Positions 7,349 to 13,867 of a stretch of 13,916 nucleotides of DNA are shown here, piece after piece. The notes beneath the pieces were generated by a model that was given only the letters and a program-made list of their open reading frames with translations, had not been told where the DNA came from and made no database searches. Both the position numbers and the translations under genes were made by a program. Source of the DNA: an uncultured bacterium (GTDB lineage: Bacteria; Cyanobacteriota; Vampirovibrionia; Gastranaerophilales; Gastranaerophilaceae); the NCBI GenBank assembly GCA_900550295.1, contig URRM01000042.1:1-13916 (forward strand), read 5' to 3'. Each line of letters begins with the position of its first letter. Positions within the stretch are counted from its first letter, which is position 1.

Positions 7349-7997
7349 TTACAGCCTTCAAAAGTCTTTCCCAGACTTGTTCAATACTACCGTTAGCATC
7401 AATTTTTCTTAAAACACCTTTGTTTTCGTAGTATTCAGTTAAAGGTGCTGTTTCTTTGTAATAAGTTTCAAATCTTGCTCTTGCGATTTCTTCAGTATCA
7501 TCTTTTCTTTGAGTCAATTCTGAATTACATTTATCACAGTGAACACCATCTTTAGGTGCTTTAAATTTCATGTTGTAAATTTCACCGCATTTTGGACAAG
7601 ATTTTCTGTTAACAATTCTTTCGATTAACAATTCTGTATCAATATCAAAGTAAACAGCTCTAAATTCAGCATCTTCTTTGTCTACTTCTTTGTTAATTTC
7701 TTCTAACATGCCTGCTTGTTCAACGCTTCTTGGAAACCCGTCTAAAACGTATCCGTTAGCGCAATCAGGTTCAGCAAGTCTTCTTTTGATGATAGCTGCA
7801 ACAACTTCAACAGGAACCAATTGACCTTTTGACATGTAGCCTTCAGCTGTAACACCTTCCGGAGTTTGATTTTTAACAGCAGCTCTTAATAAAGAACCTG
7901 TATCAACGTGCGGAAAGTTCAAGTGTTCAGCAAGTTTACTTGTTTGAGTACCTTTACCGCAAGCCGGAGGTCCTAAAAATATCAATTCTTTTTTCAT
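7341..7997 (-). CDS. adk: Adenylate kinase, zinc-binding LID form
   Basis: Cytosolic enzyme that interconverts ATP + AMP and two ADP. The P-loop is GPPACGKGT (9-17); the more usual form is GxPGxGKGT, so Ala12-Cys13 is a mild variant. HVDTGSLLR (30-38) and LDGFPRS (85-91) are the AMP-binding stretches. The LID domain holds four cysteines, CPKC (134-137) and CDKC (154-157), the structural zinc type found in Gram-positive and many other bacteria but not in E. coli. The 218 residues are a full-length long-form enzyme. The ATG at 7997 has AAGGA about eight bases upstream. The gene starts 32 bases after gyrB ends, with no terminator between, and overlaps map by eight bases, so gyrB-adk-map looks like one operon. 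Confidence 0.96.
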   Translation of the reverse strand: MKKELIFLGPPACGKGTQTSKLAEHLNFPHVDTGSLLRAAVKNQTPEGVTAEGYMSKGQLVPVEVVAAIIKRRLAEPDCANGYVLDGFPRSVEQAGMLEEINKEVDKEDAEFRAVYFDIDTELLIERIVNRKSCPKCGEIYNMKFKAPKDGVHCDKCNSELTQRKDDTEEIARARFETYYKETAPLTEYYENKGVLRKIDANGSIEQVWERLLKAVND

Positions 7998-8029
7998 AAT
8001 TTTTTCCTTTTTGTTTTATAAAATGTAAC

Positions 8030-10495
8030 CTATGCGTCAATGTTAGTTGCGTATACAGCGTGTTGTTGAATGAAATCACGTCTAGGTTCAACTTTGTCAC
8101 CCATAAGGATGTCGAATAATTGGTCACAAAGCATTGCATCTTCCAAGTTTACTTTTAATAAAGTTCTTGTAGAAGGATCCATTGTTGTTTCCCAAAGTTG
8201 TTGAGGCATCATTTCACCCAAACCTTTGAATCGTTGAATTTGTAACCCTTTAGAACCTCTGTCGTCTAAAATTTTGTGTAATTCAGCGAAGGTTGAAACT
8301 TCGTGTGTTTCGGTGTCTGTTTCTAAAATTAATGTACCTTCTTCTTCAATCAAGTATTCACGAATTAGAGGGTATGCGGCTTTTAGACGTTTGTATTCGT
8401 TACTCTTAACGATACTTTGAGTAATTAATACAAAATCATCGTCTGCCAATGTTAATTTTAAGTTATATTTTGCGTTTTCGGCGCTGTATTTTAATTCTAA
8501 CTTGTAATCTTTAGCTTCTGAAATATTGTAGTTTTCAGCATGGTCTACAAGGTAGTGTGATAAGTAATCAAGATGTTTTTGCATTTTTGCTTGATCGTCA
8601 AAATCAGCTTCTTGAATGTCTGAACGAACCATACCTCTAAGCATTACAGCAGGAATTCGTCCTAAGATAGGGTTATTATAAGAATTGTAGTAAGCTGACA
8701 TGTTTGAGATTAATTTCAATAATTCTTCGCCTTGAACTGATTTAGAGCGAGTTTTGTCTGATAAGCAAACAGATTTGATACCACGTTCTTTTAACATTTT
8801 GTCTAATGCTTTTTCATCGAATAAGTATTCGCTTTGTTTACCTTGTGTAATTTTGTATAGAGGTGGTTGAGCAATATAAACATAACCTTGTTCGATTAGA
8901 GGCTTACAATATCTAAAGAAGAATGTAAGCATTAATGTTCTGATGTGAGCACCGTCAACATCGGCATCGGTCATGATGATAATTTTGTGATATCTAAGTT
9001 TTTCTAAGCTAACTTCGTCAGGGTTTCTGCTGATAGTTACACCAAAAGCTTGAACCATTGATTGAATTTCGTTGTTAGCGTAAATTTTGTCCAAACGAGC
9101 TTTTTCTACGTTTAAGATTTTACCTCTTAAAGGCAAGATAGCTTGGAACATTCTGTTTCTGCCTTGTTTTGCAGAACCACCGGCAGAATCACCTTCGACA
9201 AGGAAGATTTCGCATTTTTCAGGTTCTCTGTTAGAACAGTCTGCCAATTTTCCCGGAAGAGTTGAATTTTCAAGAACAGTCTTACGTCTTGTTAATTCTC
9301 TTGCTTTTCTTGCCGCTTCTCTGGCACGTTGTGCTTGTAGAGTTTTTTCAATAATTGTTCTTGCGATTTTTGGATTGAATTCAAGCCATTCTTGGAATTT
9401 ATCTCTGATTGAATCTTGAACTGCACCCATAGCTTCTTGGCTACCTAATTTTTCTTTTGTTTGACCTTCGAATTCAGGGTTTGGAAGTTTTACGCTGACA
9501 ATTGCAGTTAAACCTTCACGAACGTCATCACCTGTAAGATTAGCTTCTGAATCTTTAAGAATATTATTTTTACGTGCATAGTCGTTTAATACACGAGTAA
9601 TACCGTTTCTGAAACCGGTTAAGTGAGTACCACCGCTGTGAGTATTGATGTTATTTGCGAATGATAAAATACATTCGCTATATGCATCTGTATATTGCAT
9701 TGCAACTTCAACTCTCAAATCACCTACCATTTTGTCAATGTAAACAGGTTCTTCAAAAATTGCAGTTTTGTTTTTGTTCAAGAATAAAACGTATTCAGCA
9801 ATACCACCTTCATAGTGGAACACTTCTTCTTCGTTTGTTCTTCCGTCGATAAAGATAATTTTTAAGCCCTTGTTTAAGAAAGCCATTTCCCTTAAACGAC
9901 CTGCAACTACGTCTTTATCAACTTCAATAGTTTCTTGGAAGATTTCAGGATCAGGCCAAAATCTTGATTTTGTACCTGTTTTGTCTGTATCTTTAATTCT
10001 TTCAACAGGAGCAGATGGTTCACCACGGAAATATTCTTGTTTGTATACTCCGCCGTTTCTTGAAACTTCTACAACCATTTTTTCTGATAATGCGTTTACT
10101 ACAGATGCACCTACGCCGTGTAGCCCACCTGATACTTTATAACCGCCATCACCGAATTTACCGCCTGCGTGAAGTACTGTGTGTACAATTTCAAGTGCTG
10201 ATTTACCTGAATCAGGTTTGATATCAACCGGAATACCACGACCGTTATCTTCTACCGTAATACTGTGGTCTGTGTTGATTTTTACTCTGATTTCTGTACA
10301 ATATCCTGCTAATGATTCGTCGATTGAGTTATCCACGATTTCATAAATACAGTGGTGCAAACCTCTTTGAGATGTTGAACCAATATACATGCCGGGACGC
10401 ATTCTAACTGCTTCTAAGCCTTCTAATACACGAATATTACTTGCATCATACTCTTGCTTAGGTGCTGTAGTTGTGCTACCTTGCATTTCTTCCAT
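8030..10495 (-). CDS. gyrB: DNA gyrase subunit B with large TOPRIM-region insert
   Basis: ATPase subunit of gyrase, which with GyrA introduces negative supercoils. The 821 residues include the GHKL ATPase domain with YEIVDNSIDE (51-60, catalytic Glu52 and Mg-binding Asn56), DNGRGIPV (83-90) and GGLHGVGASVVNAL (123-136). The transducer domain follows, then the TOPRIM domain with EGDSAGGSAKQGRNR (434-448) and the metal-binding DADVDG (510-515). The C-terminal part includes QRFKGLGEM (754-762). Between about 570 and 735 lies an insert like that of the E. coli enzyme, absent from the roughly 640-residue GyrB of B. subtilis. The gyrase-type TOPRIM motif argues against ParE. ATG 10495 is chosen over TTG 10510 because a GGGGGGA run lies about six bases upstream. 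It is the first gene of a likely gyrB-adk-map operon. Confidence 0.96.
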   Translation of the reverse strand: MEEMQGSTTTAPKQEYDASNIRVLEGLEAVRMRPGMYIGSTSQRGLHHCIYEIVDNSIDESLAGYCTEIRVKINTDHSITVEDNGRGIPVDIKPDSGKSALEIVHTVLHAGGKFGDGGYKVSGGLHGVGASVVNALSEKMVVEVSRNGGVYKQEYFRGEPSAPVERIKDTDKTGTKSRFWPDPEIFQETIEVDKDVVAGRLREMAFLNKGLKIIFIDGRTNEEEVFHYEGGIAEYVLFLNKNKTAIFEEPVYIDKMVGDLRVEVAMQYTDAYSECILSFANNINTHSGGTHLTGFRNGITRVLNDYARKNNILKDSEANLTGDDVREGLTAIVSVKLPNPEFEGQTKEKLGSQEAMGAVQDSIRDKFQEWLEFNPKIARTIIEKTLQAQRAREAARKARELTRRKTVLENSTLPGKLADCSNREPEKCEIFLVEGDSAGGSAKQGRNRMFQAILPLRGKILNVEKARLDKIYANNEIQSMVQAFGVTISRNPDEVSLEKLRYHKIIIMTDADVDGAHIRTLMLTFFFRYCKPLIEQGYVYIAQPPLYKITQGKQSEYLFDEKALDKMLKERGIKSVCLSDKTRSKSVQGEELLKLISNMSAYYNSYNNPILGRIPAVMLRGMVRSDIQEADFDDQAKMQKHLDYLSHYLVDHAENYNISEAKDYKLELKYSAENAKYNLKLTLADDDFVLITQSIVKSNEYKRLKAAYPLIREYLIEEEGTLILETDTETHEVSTFAELHKILDDRGSKGLQIQRFKGLGEMMPQQLWETTMDPSTRTLLKVNLEDAMLCDQLFDILMGDKVEPRRDFIQQHAVYATNIDA

Positions 10496-10540
10496 TATAT
10501 TTCCCCCCAAAATTAATATTTTTGTACGTTATATATAATT

Positions 10541-10546
10541 ATTATA
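10541..10546 (-). promoter_or_regulatory. Possible -10 box of gyrB
   Basis: A perfect TATAAT on the minus strand (10546-10541) lies in a very AT-rich stretch about 45 bases before the gyrB start. No convincing -35 is seen at 16 to 18 bases, so this is weak. The G-run before the ATG is the likely ribosome binding site. Confidence 0.3.
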
Positions 10547-10575
10547 TTACAAATAAGCCTTCTCGGCATGACTGT

Positions 10576-10599
10576 AAAAAAATCTTTACGTAGTGTAAA
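10576..10599 (-). terminator. Weak terminator after the solute-binding protein gene
   Basis: On the minus strand TTTAC (10599-10595) and GTAAA (10589-10585) form a 5-bp stem with a 5-base loop. GA and then seven T follow (10582-10576). The stem is short and AT-rich, so termination may be partial and some transcripts could run on into gyrB. Confidence 0.4.
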
Positions 10600-10602
10600 C
10601 GC

Positions 10603-11841
10603 CTATTCAATCAACTTAGACCATTTTTTAGAGGCTGACTCTAAAACTTTTTTTGTGTCAACATTATCAACTAAGATTAATTGTGTTGCAGTGTTGATTA
10701 CGTTGTTTATCTCTTTTTGTGATTTTTGTTGTCGTAATACAGGTTCAATTTTGTTCAATTGTTGTGCACTAATAACTCTTGCTTTAGCTAATATGTCGTT
10801 TTTATTATATTTTTGGTAGTACTCATTTTTTAATGCATTCTCGTTTGTAGCAAGAACGTTTGTCAATTTTGCAAGTTTCAATTGGTTTTCTTCATTGGTC
10901 AAGAATAGCGCAAATTTTAGTGCAGCCTCTTTATTTTTGGCACGTTTAGGAATTACAAAATTCATCAATGAAAAATCATATTGACCTTCAGAACCGACAA
11001 TCTGTGTCGAAACGTCAGTCTTTTTGTACACGTTTGGTGCGTTTTCTTTGATTAAGTTCAAAAAGTTTGCGCCGGCTTGAATTGAAACAATGTATTCAGA
11101 CATATATTTTTCCAAGCTTTCTCTGTGTGTTTGGTTAATGCTTTCTTTTGGTATTAAATCGTTTTTGTATAAATTTTTGTAGAAATTGAATATCTCTATT
11201 GAATCGGCTGTTTTTAGTGAATATGGAGAATTGATGTTATACTTGTTCAAAATCTTAAGCATAGTGTCATTTTCTGTAATTGTTGGCATAAACACATAAG
11301 CGCCGGTTTTAGATTTTACGTCTTTCGCATATTGTCCCATTGCTTCGTATGTTGTTGGAGGAATTTTAAATCCTGCTTTATCAAGCAATTCTTTATTATA
11401 GATTGTGATTGCAGATGTTGCATACCACGGAATAGCGTACATTCTGCCGTTAACTTCCAATGATTTTAACAATGACTTATTAAAACTTTCAAGTTGTTCC
11501 GGCATAATTTCTTCAAGCGCACCCTTTTGTGCTAAAACGCTTGAAAAATCAGGGTTTAAGTTAACAAGTGACGGCGGATTATTACTTAAAATTGCCGCAA
11601 GAGTTCTCTTTTCACCCTCTGAAAATGGAACATCAATCCATTTTATTTTTATATCCGGATTTTCATATTCAAATTTCGTAATAATATCGGTCATATATGG
11701 AGTAAAGTCGTTCATTTGAAGAGTCCAAAAAACAACTTCTTGGTCTAATGAGTTCGTGTTTCTTGGTGCTAGTGATACACATATAAAACCTAACAAAAGT
11801 AGTAAAAATATAGTGCTTCCGATAATTATTTTTTTCTTCAT
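10603..11841 (-). CDS. Family 1 extracellular solute-binding protein (sugar ABC-transporter type), orphan
   Basis: A 412-residue binding protein of the MalE/UgpB type (cluster B, carbohydrate). Visible family features are the early strand EVVFWTLQMND (35-45), then FEYENPDIKIKWIDVPF, PPSLVNLNPDFSSVLAQKGAL, the ligand-cleft stretch NGRMYAIPWYATSAITIYNKELLDKAG (as separate short motifs YAIPWY and YNKELL), and PTTYEAM. The N-terminus MKKK plus a hydrophobic run to about residue 25 is a signal or anchor sequence. Cys21 lacks a lipobox (GFIC), and Pro26 follows the possible SLA cleavage site, so it may stay membrane-tethered. No permease or ATPase gene lies nearby, so the substrate and transporter are unknown. 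AGGGA lies about ten bases before the ATG. It diverges from rarA. Confidence 0.87.
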   Translation of the reverse strand: MKKKIIIGSTIFLLLLLGFICVSLAPRNTNSLDQEVVFWTLQMNDFTPYMTDIITKFEYENPDIKIKWIDVPFSEGEKRTLAAILSNNPPSLVNLNPDFSSVLAQKGALEEIMPEQLESFNKSLLKSLEVNGRMYAIPWYATSAITIYNKELLDKAGFKIPPTTYEAMGQYAKDVKSKTGAYVFMPTITENDTMLKILNKYNINSPYSLKTADSIEIFNFYKNLYKNDLIPKESINQTHRESLEKYMSEYIVSIQAGANFLNLIKENAPNVYKKTDVSTQIVGSEGQYDFSLMNFVIPKRAKNKEAALKFALFLTNEENQLKLAKLTNVLATNENALKNEYYQKYNKNDILAKARVISAQQLNKIEPVLRQQKSQKEINNVINTATQLILVDNVDTKKVLESASKKWSKLIE

Positions 11842-11861
11842 TTTTATTTTATCCCTTTTGA

Positions 11862-11870
11862 TGTTACAAT
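11862..11870 (+). promoter_or_regulatory. Extended -10 promoter of rarA, predicting a leaderless transcript
   Basis: TGTTACAAT (11862-11870) fits the extended -10 form TGnTAnAAT. No good -35 is present, as is usual for extended -10 promoters. The start would fall about seven bases downstream, on the rarA ATG at 11877. No Shine-Dalgarno sequence precedes that ATG. Confidence 0.45.
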
Positions 11871-11874
11871 TATA
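11869..11874 (-). promoter_or_regulatory. -10 element of the solute-binding protein gene
   Basis: A perfect TATAAT on the minus strand (11874-11869) predicts a start near 11862 and a leader of about 21 bases that contains the AAAAGGGAT ribosome binding site. The -35 would fall inside the rarA coding sequence (around 11892-11897, TTCCGT), which is a poor match. This -10 overlaps the rarA -10 on the other strand by two bases. Confidence 0.5.
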
Positions 11875-11876
11875 CT

Positions 11877-13112
11877 ATGAACAATTTATTTACGGAACTG
11901 GAAAATCAAAATAAGCAAATTCCACTTGCTGAATTGCTACGTCCAAAGAGTCTTGATGAATTCTTGGGACAAGAAAATGTGATATCTGAAAATACTCCTC
12001 TTTTTAATCTTTTAAAATCAGGAAGGCTTTTTTCTCTAATCCTTTGGGGACCTTCAGGATGCGGTAAAACAACTTTGGCAAGAATTATTGCTAATACCGT
12101 AAATGCACAATTTATTGAGATTTCAGCCGTTACTTCCGGTGTTAAAGATATTAAAGATGCCGTTGAAAGAGCAAAAGAAGCTTTGAGAAACGGACAAAAA
12201 ACGGTTCTGTTTATCGACGAAATTCATCGCTATTCAAAAACTCAACAGGATGCACTTTTGCCTCATCTTGAAAACGGAACGTTATTTTTGATTGGTTCAA
12301 CAACTGAAAATCCATCTTTCCAGGTTGTGCCGGCTCTTTTATCACGAGTACAAGTTATTCGTCTTGAAAATTTGTCTGATGAAGTAATCTCAAAAGTTGT
12401 AGAAAAAGGATTTGATTATTTAGAAAAAGATAATAACCAAAATATTGAATATACCCCCGAGGTGGTTGATTTTATTGTTAATTTGGCTCGTGGCGATGCA
12501 AGATATGCGCTTAACATAGTTGAAAATGCCTTTTTTGCAAGCAATTATAAAAGTGGAAGAAGATTTTTAACCATTGATATTCTTGAAAAGCTTGCTCAAT
12601 CAAGAAAAACCAGATATTCGCAGCAAGAGCATTATGACTGCGCTTCGGCTTTTCAAAAAAGTCTTAGAGGTTCTGATGCAAATGCCGCAATTTATTATCT
12701 TGCCAAAATGATTGCCTCTGGCGAAGATCCACGTTTTATAGCTCGTCGTTTGATTGTTACAGCAGCAGAAGATGTCGGACTTGCAAATCCGATGGCTCTT
12801 TCTCTTGCCGTAAGTGCTTATCAGGCTGTTGAATTACTTGGATTTCCTGAAGCCAGAATTCCACTTGCAGAAGCGGTAATTTATGTCGCAAATTCAAAAA
12901 AATCAAATTCCGTAATTATGGCAATTGATGAAGCTTTAGCAGATATTAACAGTGGAAAAGATTTTGCGCCACCTATGCATTTAAGAGATGCTCACTATAA
13001 AGATGCTGCAAAATATGGATTTGGAGAAGGTTACATATATTCTCACATTGCAAAAGATGCTTATCAACAATTTATGCCGGATGAATTGATTGACAGAAAA
13101 TATATTTCTTAA
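11877..13112 (+). CDS. rarA: Replication-associated recombination protein RarA (MgsA) AAA+ ATPase
   Basis: Cytosolic AAA+ ATPase related to clamp-loader subunits and RuvB, acting at stalled or gapped replication forks. The 411 residues have the family layout. PLAELLRPKSLDEFLGQ (16-32) is the lead-in. Walker A is GPSGCGKTT (58-66), slightly unlike the common GPPGTGKTT. Walker B is LFIDEIHR (111-118), followed by KTQQDALLP. Sensor 1 is STTENPSF (141-148) and the arginine finger is Arg157 in LLSR. The C-terminal tetramerisation part holds RGSDANAAIYYLA, GEDPRFIARRL and EDVGLANPMAL, which distinguish RarA from RuvB and DnaX. It diverges from the solute-binding gene across 35 bases. No terminator with a T-run follows on the plus strand. 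Confidence 0.95.
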   Translation: MNNLFTELENQNKQIPLAELLRPKSLDEFLGQENVISENTPLFNLLKSGRLFSLILWGPSGCGKTTLARIIANTVNAQFIEISAVTSGVKDIKDAVERAKEALRNGQKTVLFIDEIHRYSKTQQDALLPHLENGTLFLIGSTTENPSFQVVPALLSRVQVIRLENLSDEVISKVVEKGFDYLEKDNNQNIEYTPEVVDFIVNLARGDARYALNIVENAFFASNYKSGRRFLTIDILEKLAQSRKTRYSQQEHYDCASAFQKSLRGSDANAAIYYLAKMIASGEDPRFIARRLIVTAAEDVGLANPMALSLAVSAYQAVELLGFPEARIPLAEAVIYVANSKKSNSVIMAIDEALADINSGKDFAPPMHLRDAHYKDAAKYGFGEGYIYSHIAKDAYQQFMPDELIDRKYIS

Positions 13113-13160
13113 GCTTAAAGCCGTTTTCATTAAATTTGATTTGATTTGTCCGTAAAAAAG

Positions 13161-13180
13161 CGTACGTAAAAATACGTACG
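13161..13180. repeat. Perfect hairpin CGTACGTA-AAAA-TACGTACG
   Basis: CGTACGTA (13161-13168) and TACGTACG (13173-13180) pair over 8 bp around an AAAA loop. Each arm is almost a palindrome itself, so a dimeric DNA-binding protein could also recognise it. CGTAAA recurs three times across 13151-13184. No T-run follows on either strand, so it is not a classical terminator. It lies 48 bases after the rarA stop. Confidence 0.6.
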
Positions 13181-13234
13181 TAAACTACCTACAAAGGTGG
13201 CTTAATCTGACGCTATACTTGAAAATTTGGCAAT

Positions 13235-13258
13235 AAAAAAGCCACCTGACAGGCGGCT
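13235..13258 (-). terminator. Rho-independent terminator of the coiled-coil gene
   Basis: On the minus strand AGCCGCCT (13258-13251) pairs with AGGTGGCT (13247-13240) with one G-U pair and a GTC loop, and six T close it (13240-13235). It lies about 110 bases after the stop at 13368, leaving an unusually long 3' untranslated region. AGGTGGCTT at 13195-13203 can pair with the same arm, offering an alternative fold. Confidence 0.75.
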
Positions 13259-13285
13259 GCTTAAACTTGCTGTTTAAAAATAATT

Positions 13286-13327
13286 GAGAGAGAGAGTATT
13301 AATTGTTTGTTTTATGAGAGAGAGTAT
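13286..13327. repeat. Two GA-repeat blocks
   Basis: GAGAGAGAGAGTATT (13286-13300) and GAGAGAGAGTATAAA (13316-13330) are two near copies 15 bases apart. They lie in the 3' untranslated region of the minus-strand coiled-coil gene, where they read as CT repeats. They are complementary to GAGAG blocks in that gene's leader. The rest of the 255-base region 13113-13367 holds the hairpins listed separately and no supportable gene. Confidence 0.7.
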
Positions 13328-13367
13328 AAAAATCTTTGTTATTAATCAGCTGGAATTAAGCTATTTA

Positions 13368-13682
13368 TTAGCCGAAGCACCAGAATGTTGATTCTCTTTT
13401 AACGTCTTCTTTTCTTGCTGATTTGAATGAATCTAATGTATTTTTTAAGAATTCCATTTGTGTTGCTAATGATTCTTTCTTTGAATCATATGCAATTTGG
13501 TATGCTACTAAATCTTGGTATGCATCGTTATTTTTTAAGTTCTTTTTACCGTATGTTGATTCTAAGTCTGTTAATTTAGATGTTACTTCGCTTAATTTTG
13601 CTGTGTTGATTTCAGCTTCATATGCTTTTGCGTTATATTGTCTTTGATATCTATTAATTTCTGCTTGAAAAACTGCGATCAT
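13368..13682 (-). CDS. Small coiled-coil protein, function unknown
   Basis: I do not recognise this 104-residue protein. It is strongly helical and hydrophilic, with two long stretches that look like coiled coils (about 5-45 and 53-95) joined by GKKNLKNND. It ends with the odd sequence STFWCFG, carrying Trp and the only Cys. There is no signal peptide or membrane segment. The size and make-up recall small export chaperones or structural adaptors, but nothing specific supports that. The start is ATG 13682; the leader has AAAGAGAG nine bases upstream as a weak ribosome binding site. The gene has its own promoter and is bounded by a terminator on each side, so it is transcribed alone. Confidence 0.82.
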   Translation of the reverse strand: MIAVFQAEINRYQRQYNAKAYEAEINTAKLSEVTSKLTDLESTYGKKNLKNNDAYQDLVAYQIAYDSKKESLATQMEFLKNTLDSFKSARKEDVKRESTFWCFG

Positions 13683-13750
13683 CTTAATTAACTCTCTTTA
13701 TTTATCTCTCGTACTTATATAAAGTATTTCTTTCTAAATTTATTGCCTTT

Positions 13751-13781
13751 TTTATATTATCCGTGTTAACAAAAGTTAACA
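13751..13781 (-). promoter_or_regulatory. Promoter of the coiled-coil gene with operator-like inverted repeat on the -35
   Basis: On the minus strand TTAACT (13779-13774, 4 of 6) and TATAAA (13756-13751, 5 of 6) are 17 bases apart. The perfect inverted repeat TGTTAAC-AAAA-GTTAACA (13764-13781) covers the -35 and part of the spacer, the usual place for a repressor site. The leader is about 60 bases and contains a further small inverted repeat, TACTT/AAGTA, at 13712-13726. Confidence 0.5.
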
Positions 13782-13784
13782 TAT

Positions 13785-13825
13785 AAAAATAGACTCCCAT
13801 TATTATTGATTAAGAGCCTATTTTT
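13785..13825 (-). terminator. Terminator between the window-end gene and the coiled-coil gene
   Basis: On the minus strand AAAAATAGGCTC (13825-13814) pairs with GAGTCTATTTTT (13796-13785) over 12 bp with one G-U pair and a loop of 17 bases, ending in a T-run. On the plus strand the same pair has an A-C mismatch. It ends the transcript of the gene that finishes at 13868. Confidence 0.65.
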
Positions 13826-13867
13826 ATTATTTATTTTCTTACTTTTATTTTTTTACTATCTATTAGA

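Noticed and set aside
7954..8139. Short minus-strand frame bridging the gyrB end and the adk start
   Set aside because: It overlaps two secure genes in another frame and has no family likeness.
9087..10221. Several plus-strand frames of 65-110 codons opposite gyrB
   Set aside because: They are antisense to the well-conserved gyrB reading frame and show no domain or initiation signal.
11871..11876. TATACT directly before the rarA ATG as its -10
   Set aside because: Transcription would begin about six bases inside the gene, losing the start codon; TACAAT at 11865-11870 fits better.
13286..13327. GA repeats with their spacer as a CRISPR-like array
   Set aside because: Only two simple-sequence copies with a 15-base gap, no longer repeat and no cas genes.
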